From the NCBI RefSeq assembly GCF_001905505.1, contig NZ_LIPG01000008.1, forward strand, positions 248,001 through 312,000: a stretch of DNA of 64,000 nt, written 5' to 3'. Below, in pieces: positions 1 through 9,421 of this stretch (within the stretch, counting starts at the first letter, position 1; every line of letters begins with the position of its first letter). The notes under the pieces were generated by a model. That model did not search any database. It was given only the letters and a program-made list of their open reading frames with translations, and was not told the origin of the DNA. Position numbers and translations under genes: made by a program. This DNA is from Streptomyces sp. CB02058 (GTDB lineage: Bacteria > Actinomycetota > Actinomycetes > Streptomycetales > Streptomycetaceae).

Positions 1-1051
1 GCCGGGCGGTGAGCCGCGCGACCAGGTCGGGCGGGGCCGCCGCCCCGCCGGTGTTCAGCATCCTCAGGCTCTCCAGGGAGTCCCCGGCGCCGTCCGCCGC
101 CGAGAGCAGCTGGAGCGCGGCGGCCGGTACCCCCGCGTAGTGCGTCACCCCGTGCCGCCGGATCAGCCGCAGGGCCTCGTCTGCGTCCCACTTCGGCATC
201 AGGACGAGGGTGCCTCCCGCCGCCATCGCGGCGTACAGGCTGGTGAACGCCGCGACGTGGAAGAAGGGGAACGTCATCAGCGTCACCGGCGCGGGCCCCT
301 GTCCCGGGAGGACCCCGCGGCCCAGCGCCGAAGCCGCCGCCTGGTAGCGCGGGTTGAGGGCCGCGCCCGCCTGCGCGAGGTGGGTGGCCACGGCACCCTT
401 GGGCCGCCCGGTGGTCCCGGAGGTGTAGATGATCGTGGCGTCGTCCTCCGGCCGGATCTCCACGTCGGGAGGCGCCGCCCACGGATCGGGCTCCGGGAAG
501 TCCTCGTACCGCTCGGCCCCGGCCACGCCCTCCCCCGTGCCGTGGAAGACGACGAAGCGGGCCCCGGCACGCTCACCCCAGGCCCGGACCTTCGGCAGCT
601 GCTCCCCGTCGACCAGCAGCACCCGCGGCTCGCAGTCGTCGAGGGCGTACCCGAACTCCCCCTCGGTCCACCACGCGTTGAGCGGCACGGCGACGAGCCC
701 GGCGAGCTGCGCCGCCCAGAACGCGATCTGCCACTCGGGGTGATTACGCATGGCCACCACGGCCCGGTCGCCGGGCCGCAGCCCGTACTCCTCGGTGAAC
801 CGCCGGGCGAGCGCGGACGCTGCCGCGAAGAACTCCCCGTACGAACAGCTCCGTTCACCCGAAATGAGGAACGGCTGCTCGCCGAACGCCCAGGTGGTCT
901 CCACGAACTCCCGGAGGGTGCGCGGTCCGTTCGCATAGACGAGCACTCCGTCCTCACCCCTCACGACGGCGAAGGGGGCACCGGGGCCGGTCAGCGATGC
1001 CTCGACACGGGCGCGGTCGGCCGGGGAGCTGTTGGGATCGGTGTGCGGCAC
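1..1051 (-). CDS. Acyl-CoA synthetase / AMP-dependent ligase (3' part off window)
   Basis: ANL-superfamily adenylating enzyme that would activate a carboxylic acid as acyl-AMP and then acyl-CoA in the cytoplasm. The reverse strand shows the P-loop signature TSGTTGRPKG about 210 residues in, preceded by typical N-domain segments (RPGDRAVVAMRNHPEWQ, LAGLVAVPLNAWW). The C-terminal half lies beyond base 1, so substrate-pocket and catalytic-lysine regions cannot be judged. I chose the GTG at 1051 because GGAGAGG lies 6 nt upstream; an in-frame GTG at 1066 is the alternative. Family is secure; the substrate (fatty or aryl acid) is not known. Confidence 0.88.
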   Translation of the reverse strand, partial: MPHTDPNSSPADRARVEASLTGPGAPFAVVRGEDGVLVYANGPRTLREFVETTWAFGEQPFLISGERSCSYGEFFAAASALARRFTEEYGLRPGDRAVVAMRNHPEWQIAFWAAQLAGLVAVPLNAWWTEGEFGYALDDCEPRVLLVDGEQLPKVRAWGERAGARFVVFHGTGEGVAGAERYEDFPEPDPWAAPPDVEIRPEDDATIIYTSGTTGRPKGAVATHLAQAGAALNPRYQAAASALGRGVLPGQGPAPVTLMTFPFFHVAAFTSLYAAMAAGGTLVLMPKWDADEALRLIRRHGVTHYAGVPAAALQLLSAADGAGDSLESLRMLNTGGAAAPPDLVARLTAR

Positions 1052-1438
1052 GAAGGGCCTCTCCACGTACTGGCTCGGCGACCCGGCGAAGCTATGCCCG
1101 CGCCCAGCCCCCGTCAACCGGCTCGCCCCGGGGCGCGGGGCCGGACGGGGACGGCGCCGGAGCGGCCCGGAGGCCACCGGTCGCGGGGCAGCCCTCCCGA
1201 TTGCCTCCGCACCGCGCTCCACCGCATCCGCACCCGCACCCGCCGGCAGGCGACGGACGCTCCCCCGGACGCCGGCGCGGACCACGGCACAAACCCGAGG
1301 GAGTGACCTCGGCCCACCCGCTACACTGACGGCGGTGGCCCGATCCCCAGGGGTTGGATCACCACAAACCTGTCGGCAACCGACGAAGCCCACCGCCCAC
1401 CCGGGCCGGGCCCATGAGACGGTTTCCGGCGGTTCCCC
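1052..1438. other. Intergenic region between acyl-CoA synthetase and tRNA-Arg
   Basis: About 390 bases with no convincing gene. It must hold the promoter of the leftward acyl-CoA synthetase and of the rightward tRNA, but I see no good -35/-10 pair, operator or hairpin. Open frames here lack ribosome-binding sites and recognisable composition. Confidence 0.5.
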
Positions 1439-1511
1439 GCCTTCGTAGCTCAGGGGATAGAGCACCGCTCTCCTAAAGCGGGTGTCGCAGGTTCGAATCC
1501 TGCCGGGGGCA
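1439..1511 (+). tRNA. tRNA-Arg (anticodon CCT)
   Basis: A full 73-nt cloverleaf can be drawn: acceptor arms 1439-1445 and 1504-1510, D stem GCTC/GAGC, anticodon stem CCGCT/AGCGG around loop CTCCTAA, a 5-nt variable loop, T stem GCAGG/CCTGC with loop TTCGAAT, and discriminator A1511. Anticodon CCT reads AGG arginine codons. The acceptor stem contains two adjacent T-G wobble pairs. CCA is not encoded. A strong terminator follows at 1520-1561. Confidence 0.95.
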
Positions 1512-1519
1512 CAGCACAG

Positions 1520-1561
1520 AGGGCCGGTTCGGAGGATTGATCCTCTGAACCGGCCCTTTGC
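1520..1561 (+). terminator. Terminator of tRNA-Arg
   Basis: A 17-bp stem (1520-1536 with 1541-1557, one G-U pair, 4-nt loop TTGA) is followed by TTTG. It lies 9 nt after the tRNA, as expected for an intrinsic terminator. Confidence 0.85.
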
Positions 1562-1627
1562 CGTGAACGCGGCTGTGCCACGGATGGGGCCCAGGGCAGC
1601 ACGCGAGTGCGGCGCTACAGTCACCGG

Positions 1628-1819
1628 ATGAACCCCCAGGAGCAGGTGAGCTGCGCGTTCTGTATGGAAACCACTGATATCGGCGTATCCGGTGATGGCG
1701 TCACGTTGGAGATCACGCGGGCCGGGGAACAGAGCAGGCAGTTCGTCTGGGCCCACCTGAGCTGCCTCGACGAGCGACTTCACCAGCAGATCACCCGGGG
1801 CCCATGGCTCGACGACTAG
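1628..1819 (+). CDS. Small protein of unknown function, 63 aa
   Basis: I do not recognise the family. The 63-residue product has three cysteines (CAFC near the N-terminus and SC in WAHLSC), which could bind a metal, and no signal peptide or membrane segment. ATG 1628 is preferred over GTG 1607: there is no Shine-Dalgarno sequence, but a TACAGT -10-like hexamer (1616-1621) ends 6 nt before the ATG, suggesting a leaderless transcript. It is convergent with the downstream lyase and has its own hairpin at 1851-1871. Confidence 0.6.
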   Translation: MNPQEQVSCAFCMETTDIGVSGDGVTLEITRAGEQSRQFVWAHLSCLDERLHQQITRGPWLDD

Positions 1820-1850
1820 AGGTGCGCCCCTTTGGACCTCTCGTACGGGG

Positions 1851-1871
1851 CCGTTCCTGCGAGAGGAACGG
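1851..1871 (+). terminator. Hairpin after the 63-aa gene
   Basis: An 8-bp stem CCGTTCCT/AGGAACGG with a 5-nt loop lies 31 nt beyond the stop codon of the small gene. No T tract follows. Confidence 0.5.
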
Positions 1872-1905
1872 GCAGTTGATCTCCGGATGCGCGACGAGAA
1901 CGCAG

Positions 1906-1939
1906 CAGCCGTAGCCGCCGGGTGTGGCGGCTACGGCTG
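1906..1939 (-). terminator. Terminator of the rhamnogalacturonan lyase gene
   Basis: A perfect 14-bp stem (1906-1919 with 1926-1939, 6-nt loop) lies just beyond the leftward stop at 1999, between two convergent genes. Confidence 0.75.
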
Positions 1940-1998
1940 TGACGCGCGGTTCTCCGTGCTTCGGCGACCCGGCGGCTCAGCGCCGCCGACCCGCCGGT

Positions 1999-4296
1999 TC
2001 AGCGCTGGCGGCCAGGCAGCGGCACCTTGGACCAGTCGGTGTCCGAGGCCAGGTAGAAGCCCGGGTACGCCGGCTGGTTGTACGTGGTCTGCTGCCGCGC
2101 CACCTCGGCGCGGTACTGGGCGTCGTGCATCAGCGTGTACATCTTGTGCCCGGTGACCTCGGTGCTGAGGTACATCCGGATCGCCGAGCTGTCCGCCGTG
2201 CGCACCAGCATCTCCTCGCGCCAGTCGCCGAACACGTCTGCCACCAGCGAGGGGTTGCCCTTGGTGCCGTTGTTGGTCCTGGTGTCCGTGGCGGTCAGCA
2301 GGGTGCCGCGCCGCCAGTCGTTCACCGTGGGCGTGGCATCGCCCGAGCCGTCGACCAGCTGGGTGGTGAGATCGCCGGCCCACCTGATGCTCATGTTGGT
2401 GCCGGGGGTGGTCGTCGCGACCGGTTCGCCGGCCGCGGTCCACAGTCCGGAGCCGTCCGAGCCGCCCGGCATCGAGGCCCAGGTCTCGAGGCCCGGGTGA
2501 CTCGGGTCCACATCGCCGACCATGCCGCGGCCGGTGTCCCGGCCGCTGTACGCGCCGTACAGCACCTCGCCGGTCGCCGCGTCGCGCAGCGCGTAGCCGT
2601 AGGGCGCCGAGGTGCCGCCCTCGTGCACGGTGTAGATCTCCATGCCGGGGCGGTCGGGGTCGATGTCGGTCACGTGCATGGCGTCGCCGTGGCCGAGGCG
2701 TGCGTTCTGGCCGGGGGCCGGGCTCTGGGCCGGCATGGTGTCGAAGGAGCTGTAGAGCAGGCTGCCGTCGTCGTCGATGGTGGCCGAGCCGTAGACGATC
2801 TCCTGGCGGCCGTCGCCGTCCACATCGGCGGCGCTGAGGGAGTGGAAGCCCTGGGTGGTGAGGGTGCCGAACTCCGGGTCGGTGCCGTCGACGCCGTGCG
2901 GTGAGTCGTTGAACGGGTTGGACATCGGGGTGAAGCCGCTGTCCACGTTCCAGTCCTTGCGCAGACTGCGGCCGTCCCAGCGGTAGGCGACCAGGGTGGT
3001 GCGGGTGTAGTAGCCGCGGGCGAACACCGCGGAGGGGTGCCGGCCGTCGAGGTAGGCGACGCCGGACAGGAAACGGTCGACCCGGTTGCCCGGCTCGATC
3101 CGGCTCATGGCGTAGTCGCCCCACATCAGTCCGTCGTCGTGCCGGCCGGGCTCGTAGCGGACGGTGTCCAGCTCGCGGCCCGTGGCGCCGTCGAAGACGG
3201 TCAGGTACTCGGGCCCGTCGAGGATGAACCCCTCGAAGGCGCGCAGATTGTTCCTGGTGCTGCGGCTGGGCGCGTAGACATCGATGAAGTAGTCCACCAG
3301 CGCCTCGGCGTCCGCCTGGGAGAGCGGGTAGGTGTAACGGTCCTCGATGCCGAACGCCGACTCCAGGGTCGCGGGCCAGTTGCCGGCGGCGACCTCGGGC
3401 TGCTTCTGCCAGTCGCGGAACATCCCGACCAGGTGGTCGCGGTAACCGGCCGCGCTCAGCCGGTAGTCGTCGGTGTTCGCGTACCCGGCCCTGATGTCGG
3501 CGCGGGGCATGGTGATGTACCGCTCGGAGGCGACGCTGCCGTCCGCGCGGTAGCGGATGCTCTTGGTACCGGGGGCGGTCTTGAACATCATCTCCGAGCG
3601 GCCGTCGCCGTCGAAGTCGTAGACCAGGAACTGGGTGTAATGAGCGCCCGCCCGGATGTTGGGGCCCAGGTCGATCCGGTTCAGCAGCGTGCCGTCGAAG
3701 CGGTAGGTGTCGATGTAGGTACGGCCGGTGTACCCGACCTGGGAGACGTCCTTGGAGTTGGACGGGTCCCACTTGACGACGTACTCGTACTGGCCGTCGC
3801 CGTCCACGTCGCCGACGCTCATGTCGTTGGCGGAGTAGGTGTACGCCTCGCCCGCGGGCGTGACGCCGCCGGCGGGCTTGCGCAGCGGCAGGTCGTAGTA
3901 CCCGTCGGCCCACGGCGAGACCGGGTCGCTGCGCCGGGCCTCCCGGCCGTCGACGATGGCGGCGACGCGGTACTCCGCGCCGGAAGCGCCGTCCCGGTCG
4001 AGGTAGTTGGTGCTGTCGGTGACGACCGCTATCGGCCTGCCGTCACGGTAGACCCGGAAGTCGGCGCCGGACAGGCCGGTTCCAGTGTGCCCGGTGGCCT
4101 CGGAACCGAGCAGCCGCCAGCTCAGGAACACTCCCTCGGCGCTGGACACGGCGACCAGTCCCCGGTCCAGCCGCTCCAGCTGCGCGCCCTTTGCCCCTTG
4201 CCCCGCCCGCCCGGACTGGCCTGCCTGCGCCTCGGCTCCCATACCGGCGACCAGCACCCCCGTCAGAAGCGCGACGGCCCATCTCCGTGTCTTCAT
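1999..4296 (-). CDS. Secreted rhamnogalacturonan lyase, PL11 family
   Basis: Predicted extracellular lyase cutting the rhamnose-galacturonic acid backbone of rhamnogalacturonan I by beta-elimination. The 765-residue product starts with a classic signal peptide (MKTRR, hydrophobic core, AQA cleavage-like site near 25). An Fn3-like strand-rich stretch follows, then a long propeller with repeated calcium-type loops (GDVDGDGQYEYV, YDFDGDGRSEM, ADVDGDGRQEIV), the hallmark of PL11 enzymes such as Bacillus YesW/YesX. No carbohydrate-binding module is visible. ATG 4296 was chosen because it begins the signal peptide and has AAGAAGG upstream. A tandem 13-bp repeat just upstream is a probable sugar-responsive operator. 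Exo- or endo-mode cannot be told from sequence alone. Confidence 0.9.
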   Translation of the reverse strand: MKTRRWAVALLTGVLVAGMGAEAQAGQSGRAGQGAKGAQLERLDRGLVAVSSAEGVFLSWRLLGSEATGHTGTGLSGADFRVYRDGRPIAVVTDSTNYLDRDGASGAEYRVAAIVDGREARRSDPVSPWADGYYDLPLRKPAGGVTPAGEAYTYSANDMSVGDVDGDGQYEYVVKWDPSNSKDVSQVGYTGRTYIDTYRFDGTLLNRIDLGPNIRAGAHYTQFLVYDFDGDGRSEMMFKTAPGTKSIRYRADGSVASERYITMPRADIRAGYANTDDYRLSAAGYRDHLVGMFRDWQKQPEVAAGNWPATLESAFGIEDRYTYPLSQADAEALVDYFIDVYAPSRSTRNNLRAFEGFILDGPEYLTVFDGATGRELDTVRYEPGRHDDGLMWGDYAMSRIEPGNRVDRFLSGVAYLDGRHPSAVFARGYYTRTTLVAYRWDGRSLRKDWNVDSGFTPMSNPFNDSPHGVDGTDPEFGTLTTQGFHSLSAADVDGDGRQEIVYGSATIDDDGSLLYSSFDTMPAQSPAPGQNARLGHGDAMHVTDIDPDRPGMEIYTVHEGGTSAPYGYALRDAATGEVLYGAYSGRDTGRGMVGDVDPSHPGLETWASMPGGSDGSGLWTAAGEPVATTTPGTNMSIRWAGDLTTQLVDGSGDATPTVNDWRRGTLLTATDTRTNNGTKGNPSLVADVFGDWREEMLVRTADSSAIRMYLSTEVTGHKMYTLMHDAQYRAEVARQQTTYNQPAYPGFYLASDTDWSKVPLPGRQR

Positions 4297-4317
4297 CGAC
4301 AACCTTCTTCCGTGGGG

Positions 4318-4344
4318 TTGATTCGTTTCATTGATTCGTTTCAA
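4318..4344. promoter_or_regulatory. Tandem 13-bp repeat, putative operator of the lyase gene
   Basis: TTGATTCGTTTCA occurs twice back to back (4318-4330, 4331-4343), 22 nt upstream of the lyase start. Each copy has outer TTGA/TCAA symmetry around a central CG, resembling LacI-family half-sites. Its AT content stands out from the flanks. The regulator is not in the window. Confidence 0.5.
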
Positions 4345-4649
4345 TGCTGGCCAGGCGCGACAGTACGAGGGTGCCGAGTACCCGTCAAGACTTCGCACAG
4401 CGACCGGGATCCACCGCCGGAGCCGGGCCGCGGTCACCGTCGCCGGACAGCAGCGGCCCGATCGGGGACGGCGCTCGCTCCGCGCGAGGAGGAACGTCAT
4501 GTCACGCGTACAGCTCGCGCCGCGGGTCCCCTGCCTCCGGGACTCGGTCGCCCCCGTCGCCGCCGTGCTGGACCGAGACATCCGCCGGGACCGCGGGCGC
4601 CTGCGGCGAGGACCGGGCGGGACCGCGAGCACCGTGAGAGACCAGGTCA

Positions 4650-4683
4650 GGAGCCCTCCCCGCTCGGAGGAGGGGAGGGCTCC
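4650..4683 (-). terminator. Terminator of the caspase-like gene
   Basis: A 12-bp stem GGAGCCCTCCCC/GGGGAGGGCTCC (4650-4661, 4672-4683) with a 10-nt loop lies 20 nt beyond the leftward stop at 4703. Confidence 0.75.
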
Positions 4684-4702
4684 CGCGGTCGCGGCACACG
4701 TC

Positions 4703-7700
4703 CTACCGGGCGTTCAGGGTGCTCTTCAGGCTCATCAGGCGTTCGTGCCATGTGCAGACCAGTTCGTGGAAGCCGCCCGCGCTCCGGCTGCGAGCCGAAT
4801 GCAGCCGGGACTCCGCGAGGTTCAGCCATCCGCGCCGCCCGCTCTCGCCCGGGAACGGCGCCACGGAGTTGTCGAGTTCCGCGGCCCAGGTGATGGTCTG
4901 GCCCCGCAGGAAGGCGGTGTCGACCTTCTCGCTCCTGCTCTGGCTGGTCTCCATCACCCTGCGCCCGTCGAAGCAGTTGTACGCACGCCAGGCGTCGACG
5001 AGAGCCTCCGTCCGCCCGCGCTCCGCGCTCAGGATGGAACGGCGCAGATAGAGACTCCCCAGGGACTTCAGGACGTCGGTGTCCGTGAAGTTCTCCTCCA
5101 GCAGGTCGTCGACCGCGAACGAATCGGACGGGTCCGTGGTGTCGTCCCACTCCTCAGCGTCCGAGTAGGCCGTCTCCTCGACGCCGGGCTCCCCTCCCGC
5201 CGGCTCCGCCGTCCCGTTCCGTCGTTCGTTGAGATGGCGGCCCATGTTGCCGACGTAGTCGTCGCCGATGAGCTCGGAGAACTTCGAGTCGGCCAGGTCC
5301 CAGTCGACCGGCCTGTCGAGTTCGAGGGCGATGCGCGCCGACAGCAGCGACACCCGGTGGGCCTGCGAGTGGAGCCCGGCCACCTGCTGGAGGTAGTCCG
5401 ACGCCGTGCGCAGCGCGGTCACCCGCGCCTCGGCGGGCATCCCCGCCTCGTAGAGCGCCTGGCTCAGCAGGCACTCCGAGGCGTCGATGAGACCACGGCG
5501 GAAGCGGTCCCCGTCCCGCTCGTCCTGGGCCACCTTGGCGTACAGCTTCGCCGCCGCGCCGTACTCCCAGATGTACCGGTGGTACTTGGCGCGGGCCCGG
5601 TCGACGTCCGGGTTCCTGGGGAACGCCTCCTTCGCCTCGTCCAGGAGCTGCCACACCGGCGCGTGGTCGACCTCCTGCGGGTGCTTGGCGTAGATCGCGG
5701 TCCAGTGCTGGTATTCGCGGGTGAGCCTGTAACGGGCGTCGTACAGCCCCCATGTCCTGCCGTAGACCCGCTCGTGGGCCTGCAGTGCCTTGGAGCGCAG
5801 CCGGTGCACCTGGTCCGCCCGCACGTGCTCGGGAGAGCGGCCGGTGTTCCATCGCGCGTGCAGGGCCATCGACTTCGCCGCGACCGGGAGGCTGCCCTCC
5901 CTGCGCCAGTCGCTGTCCAGGCACCAGAGGTGCAGCAGAGCCATCAACTGGTTGCCGTACCGCACCTCCTGGCCGCTCTCCAGCCAGGCGCGGACCTCCT
6001 CGACGGCTGCGGCGTACTCCGGGAGCAGGTTCCGTCCCCGGCCGCCGCCGAACCAGTCCTGCTTGGTACGGAGCAGCCGGAGCCAGGTCCTGTACACGTG
6101 CCCGGAGGGGAACGCCTTCGCCACCTGACGGGCGATGTGGATACCGCGCTGGAGGTTCTGCCGCGCCGCGGGCAGGTCGTTGCGCTCCCGCAGCGCATAG
6201 GCCAGGAAGGCGTAGGCCTCGGCGAGTTCGATCATGTGATCCGCGTCGACGGCGCTGGCGGGGCCGGTCTGCGCCGCCGCGTTCCCCGTGCCCCGGCTCT
6301 GGAGCAGGGCGAGCACCTCCCGGGCGCCCGCGTACTGCAGCTCCGAGTCGGCGTGGCGCGAGTGCACCTGGCGCAGGAAGCCGACGGCCTCGGACAGCAG
6401 GGACATCGCCCACTCGTCCCGGGGACCCCACGCCTCCTCCAGCGCGAACATGGTCTTCTCCGCGAGGTCCAGACGCTCCCGGTCGTCCCGGATCTCCTGC
6501 GCGTAGGCGTGCCCGCTCATCAGGAGGTTGTGCGTCCACTGCTGGAGGCGGTCGGGCATCCCGACGGCCAGCAGCGTGTTCTCGCGCGCGAGGCCGTACG
6601 CCGAACGCAGGGCCAGACGCCGCTCGCCCGCCGTCACCGCCGTCGCACGGCGCAGCCCCGCCAGACGGTAGTTGAGCCAGTTCCGGGTCTGGCGCGCCCG
6701 CGCGTCCGGCGCCGGGGGCAGTGCGTCGAGGAGCCGCTCCACCAGCACGAGCGTCTGACCCGCTCCCTCCCTGTCGTCGGCCGTGACCTGGGCGGCGCCC
6801 GTGTTGAGCGTCCAGGAGATGGACCAGAGCAGGTGGTTCAGCCGGAATTCGTCCCGGTTCTCGACGGCGGCCGCCAGTTGCCGCGCCAGCCTCACCCGGG
6901 CGGGGACGATCTCCGCGAACACGCGGTACCGCCGCGCCCCGTGGAAGCCGCACTGGTCGACCGCGCGCAGGACGTGCCAGGGCGTGGCCTCGCCGCACGC
7001 CTCCAGCAGGGACACGGCGTACTCGAAGACGGCGAGGAACCTCTTCCCCGCCTCGGGATCCTGCGCCGAGGCGCGGGAGGCGAGGTTCAGGCGCCCGGCC
7101 GCGGCGTACAACTCGCCGATGCGCTCCCACGGCCGCGGCTCCCCGCCGCTCGCGGAGGGCCCCGTGCCGCCCGCCCCGGAGGTGACCGGGACGGCTGCCG
7201 TGTCCTGCGGAACGGAGGTCAGCTCGGCGGGCGGGGCCGCGTCGATCGTCTGCGCCACCGGGAGCAGGAGCGCGTCGGTGTACTGGCTGTTGACGTACAG
7301 GCCGAGCAGATAGCGCAGGCCCGCCAGCGCGTCGGGGACATGGCAGTCCAGCCATCCCGTCGCCCTGCGCAGAACCTCGATGACCTGCGGCACCTCTTCC
7401 GAGGACCCGTCGGCCCGCCCGTCCGGCAGCACCGCGGACGCGAGCAGCCGGGACGCCGCCGTGAGCCGCTGGTCGAGATCGTCGAGCGCGCCGCTCACCC
7501 CGGTCTCGGCGGCGGAACGTACCGTACGGCGCAGATCGGACCTGAGCGCCTCCCGGCTGACCGGGCTGATCTCCAGGCAGGGCACCGAGGGCGCGGCGTC
7601 GGCGGCCGGCCGCCACGGGACGAGGACGCCCTCGTTGAAGAGCACCCGCAGCACGTTGTTGGGCAGGCCGACACCCTGCAGGACGTCGACGGACAGAGGC

Positions 7701-9418
7701 AGGTCGTTCATCACGCCCCACACGGTGAGGACGGCGTGCGCCTCGGTGCTCTCCGCACTCTCCAGCATGGACCAGGCCTTTTCCAGTGCACCGGCGATGG
7801 TCGGCTCCGCGGCTTCCATCAGCGCCTTGTCGAAGTCCTCGGGCGGGACCTCCTGTGCTGCCGCGGAGGCCGTGTCACGCCCTGCGAGGAAGCTGTCGAA
7901 GTCGTCGTTGCGGTGATCACTGGCCACCAGGCGGACGGCGCGCTCGATGATCCCGGGGCGGCGGATTATGTCGTCGTAGCTGACGAGCTCCAGCGCCTCG
8001 ACGTCCGTGACGAGATTCTCCGCGGTGAGCCAGTCGCCGATCAGCCGCAGCGCGTCGGGGGTGGTCAGCGCGGGCACGGGGAAGGGCTGCGGGCGCCAGC
8101 GCCCCTCGTCGAACTCGACGGGGTCGGTGCTCTCCACGATGACCGCGGCCCGCTTGAAGACGTCGTGCCCGAGCAGCTCGGCGAGCTCACGCTTGAGCTC
8201 GGGGCGGCCGAGGTCGATGTGGGAGGCCTTGATCACGAGGATCAGGCTCCTGCCCTTGACCTGCCGGGGCAGCACGAGGTCGAGCAGACGGTCGGTCCGG
8301 GGCTCGGAGACCGCCGAGATCTCGCTGTCCTCCAGGGTCTGGTGCAGCGCTCGGGCGATCGCCTCCATCAGGGGCTTCTCGGCCGCCGAGCTGGGCTCGA
8401 TCTCCAGCACCGCGGGCGGGAGGGAGAGCTGGCTCCATGTGTCGGACCGGGCCACGAGCGCGGTGAGCACGGCGGACTTGCCCACCTGCTCCCGGCCGGT
8501 GACGGGCAGGACGCGGCCCGTGCGCACCAGCCGGCCGGCCTTGTCCAGCAGCTCGTCACGGCCGATGAAGGGCGTCGGCATCGGCAGCGGGTCGGGGCCC
8601 AGATACCGGATCTTCTCGGCGCGCGAGGAGCCCGGGGCACCACCGCCCGACGGCGGCCCGGAGAGCTCGGCGGCCTCGTAGAACTCCTCGTACCCGCGGT
8701 TCTTCACCCAGGGCAGCTCGCCCACCGGAGAGCTGTTGGTGACCGGCTGGGGATAGCCCTCTTCCTCGAGCAGCTCGGTGACCCGGGCCAGGAGTTGCGC
8801 CGGGCTCCAGAACTCCTGGTCGGCGGGGCCGCCCTTCGCGAGGCAGCTGATGAGGGCGCGGCCGAAGGCCGTGAACTCCTGCCCCTGGGGCGACTTGGCC
8901 GTCCTGTTCGCCTCGCAGGCCGCGATGACGTGGCAGCCCTCCGGCGGTTCACCGGCCACATGCTGCTCGAAGGGCAGAGAGCCCATGGCCAGCCCGGCGT
9001 GGCAGCAGTCGATCAGCACGATCTTGCTCTGCGCACGTCCCGAGTTCACCGCCTCCATCAGCTCGGCGAAGTCGAGCATGGTGCTCGGCTGACCGGCCTT
9101 GGAGAACGGGAGCGGCAGCAGGAGCCGGCCCTTGCCGTTGACCCCGTGCCCCGCGAAGTAGAGGACGAAGGTGTCCTCGGCCTCCTGGGAGGCCTCCCGG
9201 ACCACTTCCAGCAGTTCCTCGCGTGTGCAGTCGTTCGCCGTGACCACGCTGCAGTGGCCGAAGCTGACCCCCCACACGTCCGTGTCGCGCAGCTGTCTCC
9301 TGATCTCCTTGGCCGTGCGCTCGACCGCGTCGAGATCGGTGAAGTCACCGTCGGTGAAGGTTCCGGACGCGATCAGAACGGCTCGCGACGCATTGGCCCT
9401 GGGCAGCTGGGTCGTCAT
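4703..9418 (-). CDS. Caspase-like peptidase / P-loop NTPase / helical-repeat protein (1571 aa)
   Basis: Predicted signal-dependent effector of a bacterial conflict system. Residues 10-250 form a C14 caspase-like domain: catalytic His91 in YFAGHG and Cys139 in IDCCHAG. A linker leads to a STAND-like P-loop region starting at FIGRDEL (284) with Walker A GREQVGKS (308-315). The expected Walker B strand (SLILVIKASHID, 391-402) lacks the usual acidic pair, so ATP hydrolysis may be weak or absent. From about 500 to the end the protein is helix-rich and TPR-like, a likely sensor or scaffold. ATG 9418 lies 3 nt after the EACC1-like gene's stop, and GGAG overlaps that gene's end, so the two are translationally coupled. 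Caspase-STAND-TPR proteins associated with EACC1 were described in comparative-genomic work on NTP-dependent conflict systems; the trigger and substrate here are unknown. Confidence 0.88.
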   Translation of the reverse strand: MTTQLPRANASRAVLIASGTFTDGDFTDLDAVERTAKEIRRQLRDTDVWGVSFGHCSVVTANDCTREELLEVVREASQEAEDTFVLYFAGHGVNGKGRLLLPLPFSKAGQPSTMLDFAELMEAVNSGRAQSKIVLIDCCHAGLAMGSLPFEQHVAGEPPEGCHVIAACEANRTAKSPQGQEFTAFGRALISCLAKGGPADQEFWSPAQLLARVTELLEEEGYPQPVTNSSPVGELPWVKNRGYEEFYEAAELSGPPSGGGAPGSSRAEKIRYLGPDPLPMPTPFIGRDELLDKAGRLVRTGRVLPVTGREQVGKSAVLTALVARSDTWSQLSLPPAVLEIEPSSAAEKPLMEAIARALHQTLEDSEISAVSEPRTDRLLDLVLPRQVKGRSLILVIKASHIDLGRPELKRELAELLGHDVFKRAAVIVESTDPVEFDEGRWRPQPFPVPALTTPDALRLIGDWLTAENLVTDVEALELVSYDDIIRRPGIIERAVRLVASDHRNDDFDSFLAGRDTASAAAQEVPPEDFDKALMEAAEPTIAGALEKAWSMLESAESTEAHAVLTVWGVMNDLPLSVDVLQGVGLPNNVLRVLFNEGVLVPWRPAADAAPSVPCLEISPVSREALRSDLRRTVRSAAETGVSGALDDLDQRLTAASRLLASAVLPDGRADGSSEEVPQVIEVLRRATGWLDCHVPDALAGLRYLLGLYVNSQYTDALLLPVAQTIDAAPPAELTSVPQDTAAVPVTSGAGGTGPSASGGEPRPWERIGELYAAAGRLNLASRASAQDPEAGKRFLAVFEYAVSLLEACGEATPWHVLRAVDQCGFHGARRYRVFAEIVPARVRLARQLAAAVENRDEFRLNHLLWSISWTLNTGAAQVTADDREGAGQTLVLVERLLDALPPAPDARARQTRNWLNYRLAGLRRATAVTAGERRLALRSAYGLARENTLLAVGMPDRLQQWTHNLLMSGHAYAQEIRDDRERLDLAEKTMFALEEAWGPRDEWAMSLLSEAVGFLRQVHSRHADSELQYAGAREVLALLQSRGTGNAAAQTGPASAVDADHMIELAEAYAFLAYALRERNDLPAARQNLQRGIHIARQVAKAFPSGHVYRTWLRLLRTKQDWFGGGRGRNLLPEYAAAVEEVRAWLESGQEVRYGNQLMALLHLWCLDSDWRREGSLPVAAKSMALHARWNTGRSPEHVRADQVHRLRSKALQAHERVYGRTWGLYDARYRLTREYQHWTAIYAKHPQEVDHAPVWQLLDEAKEAFPRNPDVDRARAKYHRYIWEYGAAAKLYAKVAQDERDGDRFRRGLIDASECLLSQALYEAGMPAEARVTALRTASDYLQQVAGLHSQAHRVSLLSARIALELDRPVDWDLADSKFSELIGDDYVGNMGRHLNERRNGTAEPAGGEPGVEETAYSDAEEWDDTTDPSDSFAVDDLLEENFTDTDVLKSLGSLYLRRSILSAERGRTEALVDAWRAYNCFDGRRVMETSQSRSEKVDTAFLRGQTITWAAELDNSVAPFPGESGRRGWLNLAESRLHSARSRSAGGFHELVCTWHERLMSLKSTLNAR

Positions 9419-9421
9419 GAA

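Larger units (their letters stand above)
4297..4702. other. Intergenic region upstream of the lyase
   Basis: About 400 bases containing the tandem operator-like repeat (4318-4344) and a terminator (4650-4683). The remaining ~300 bases carry open frames without start signals or recognisable products; I see no gene. Confidence 0.55.
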
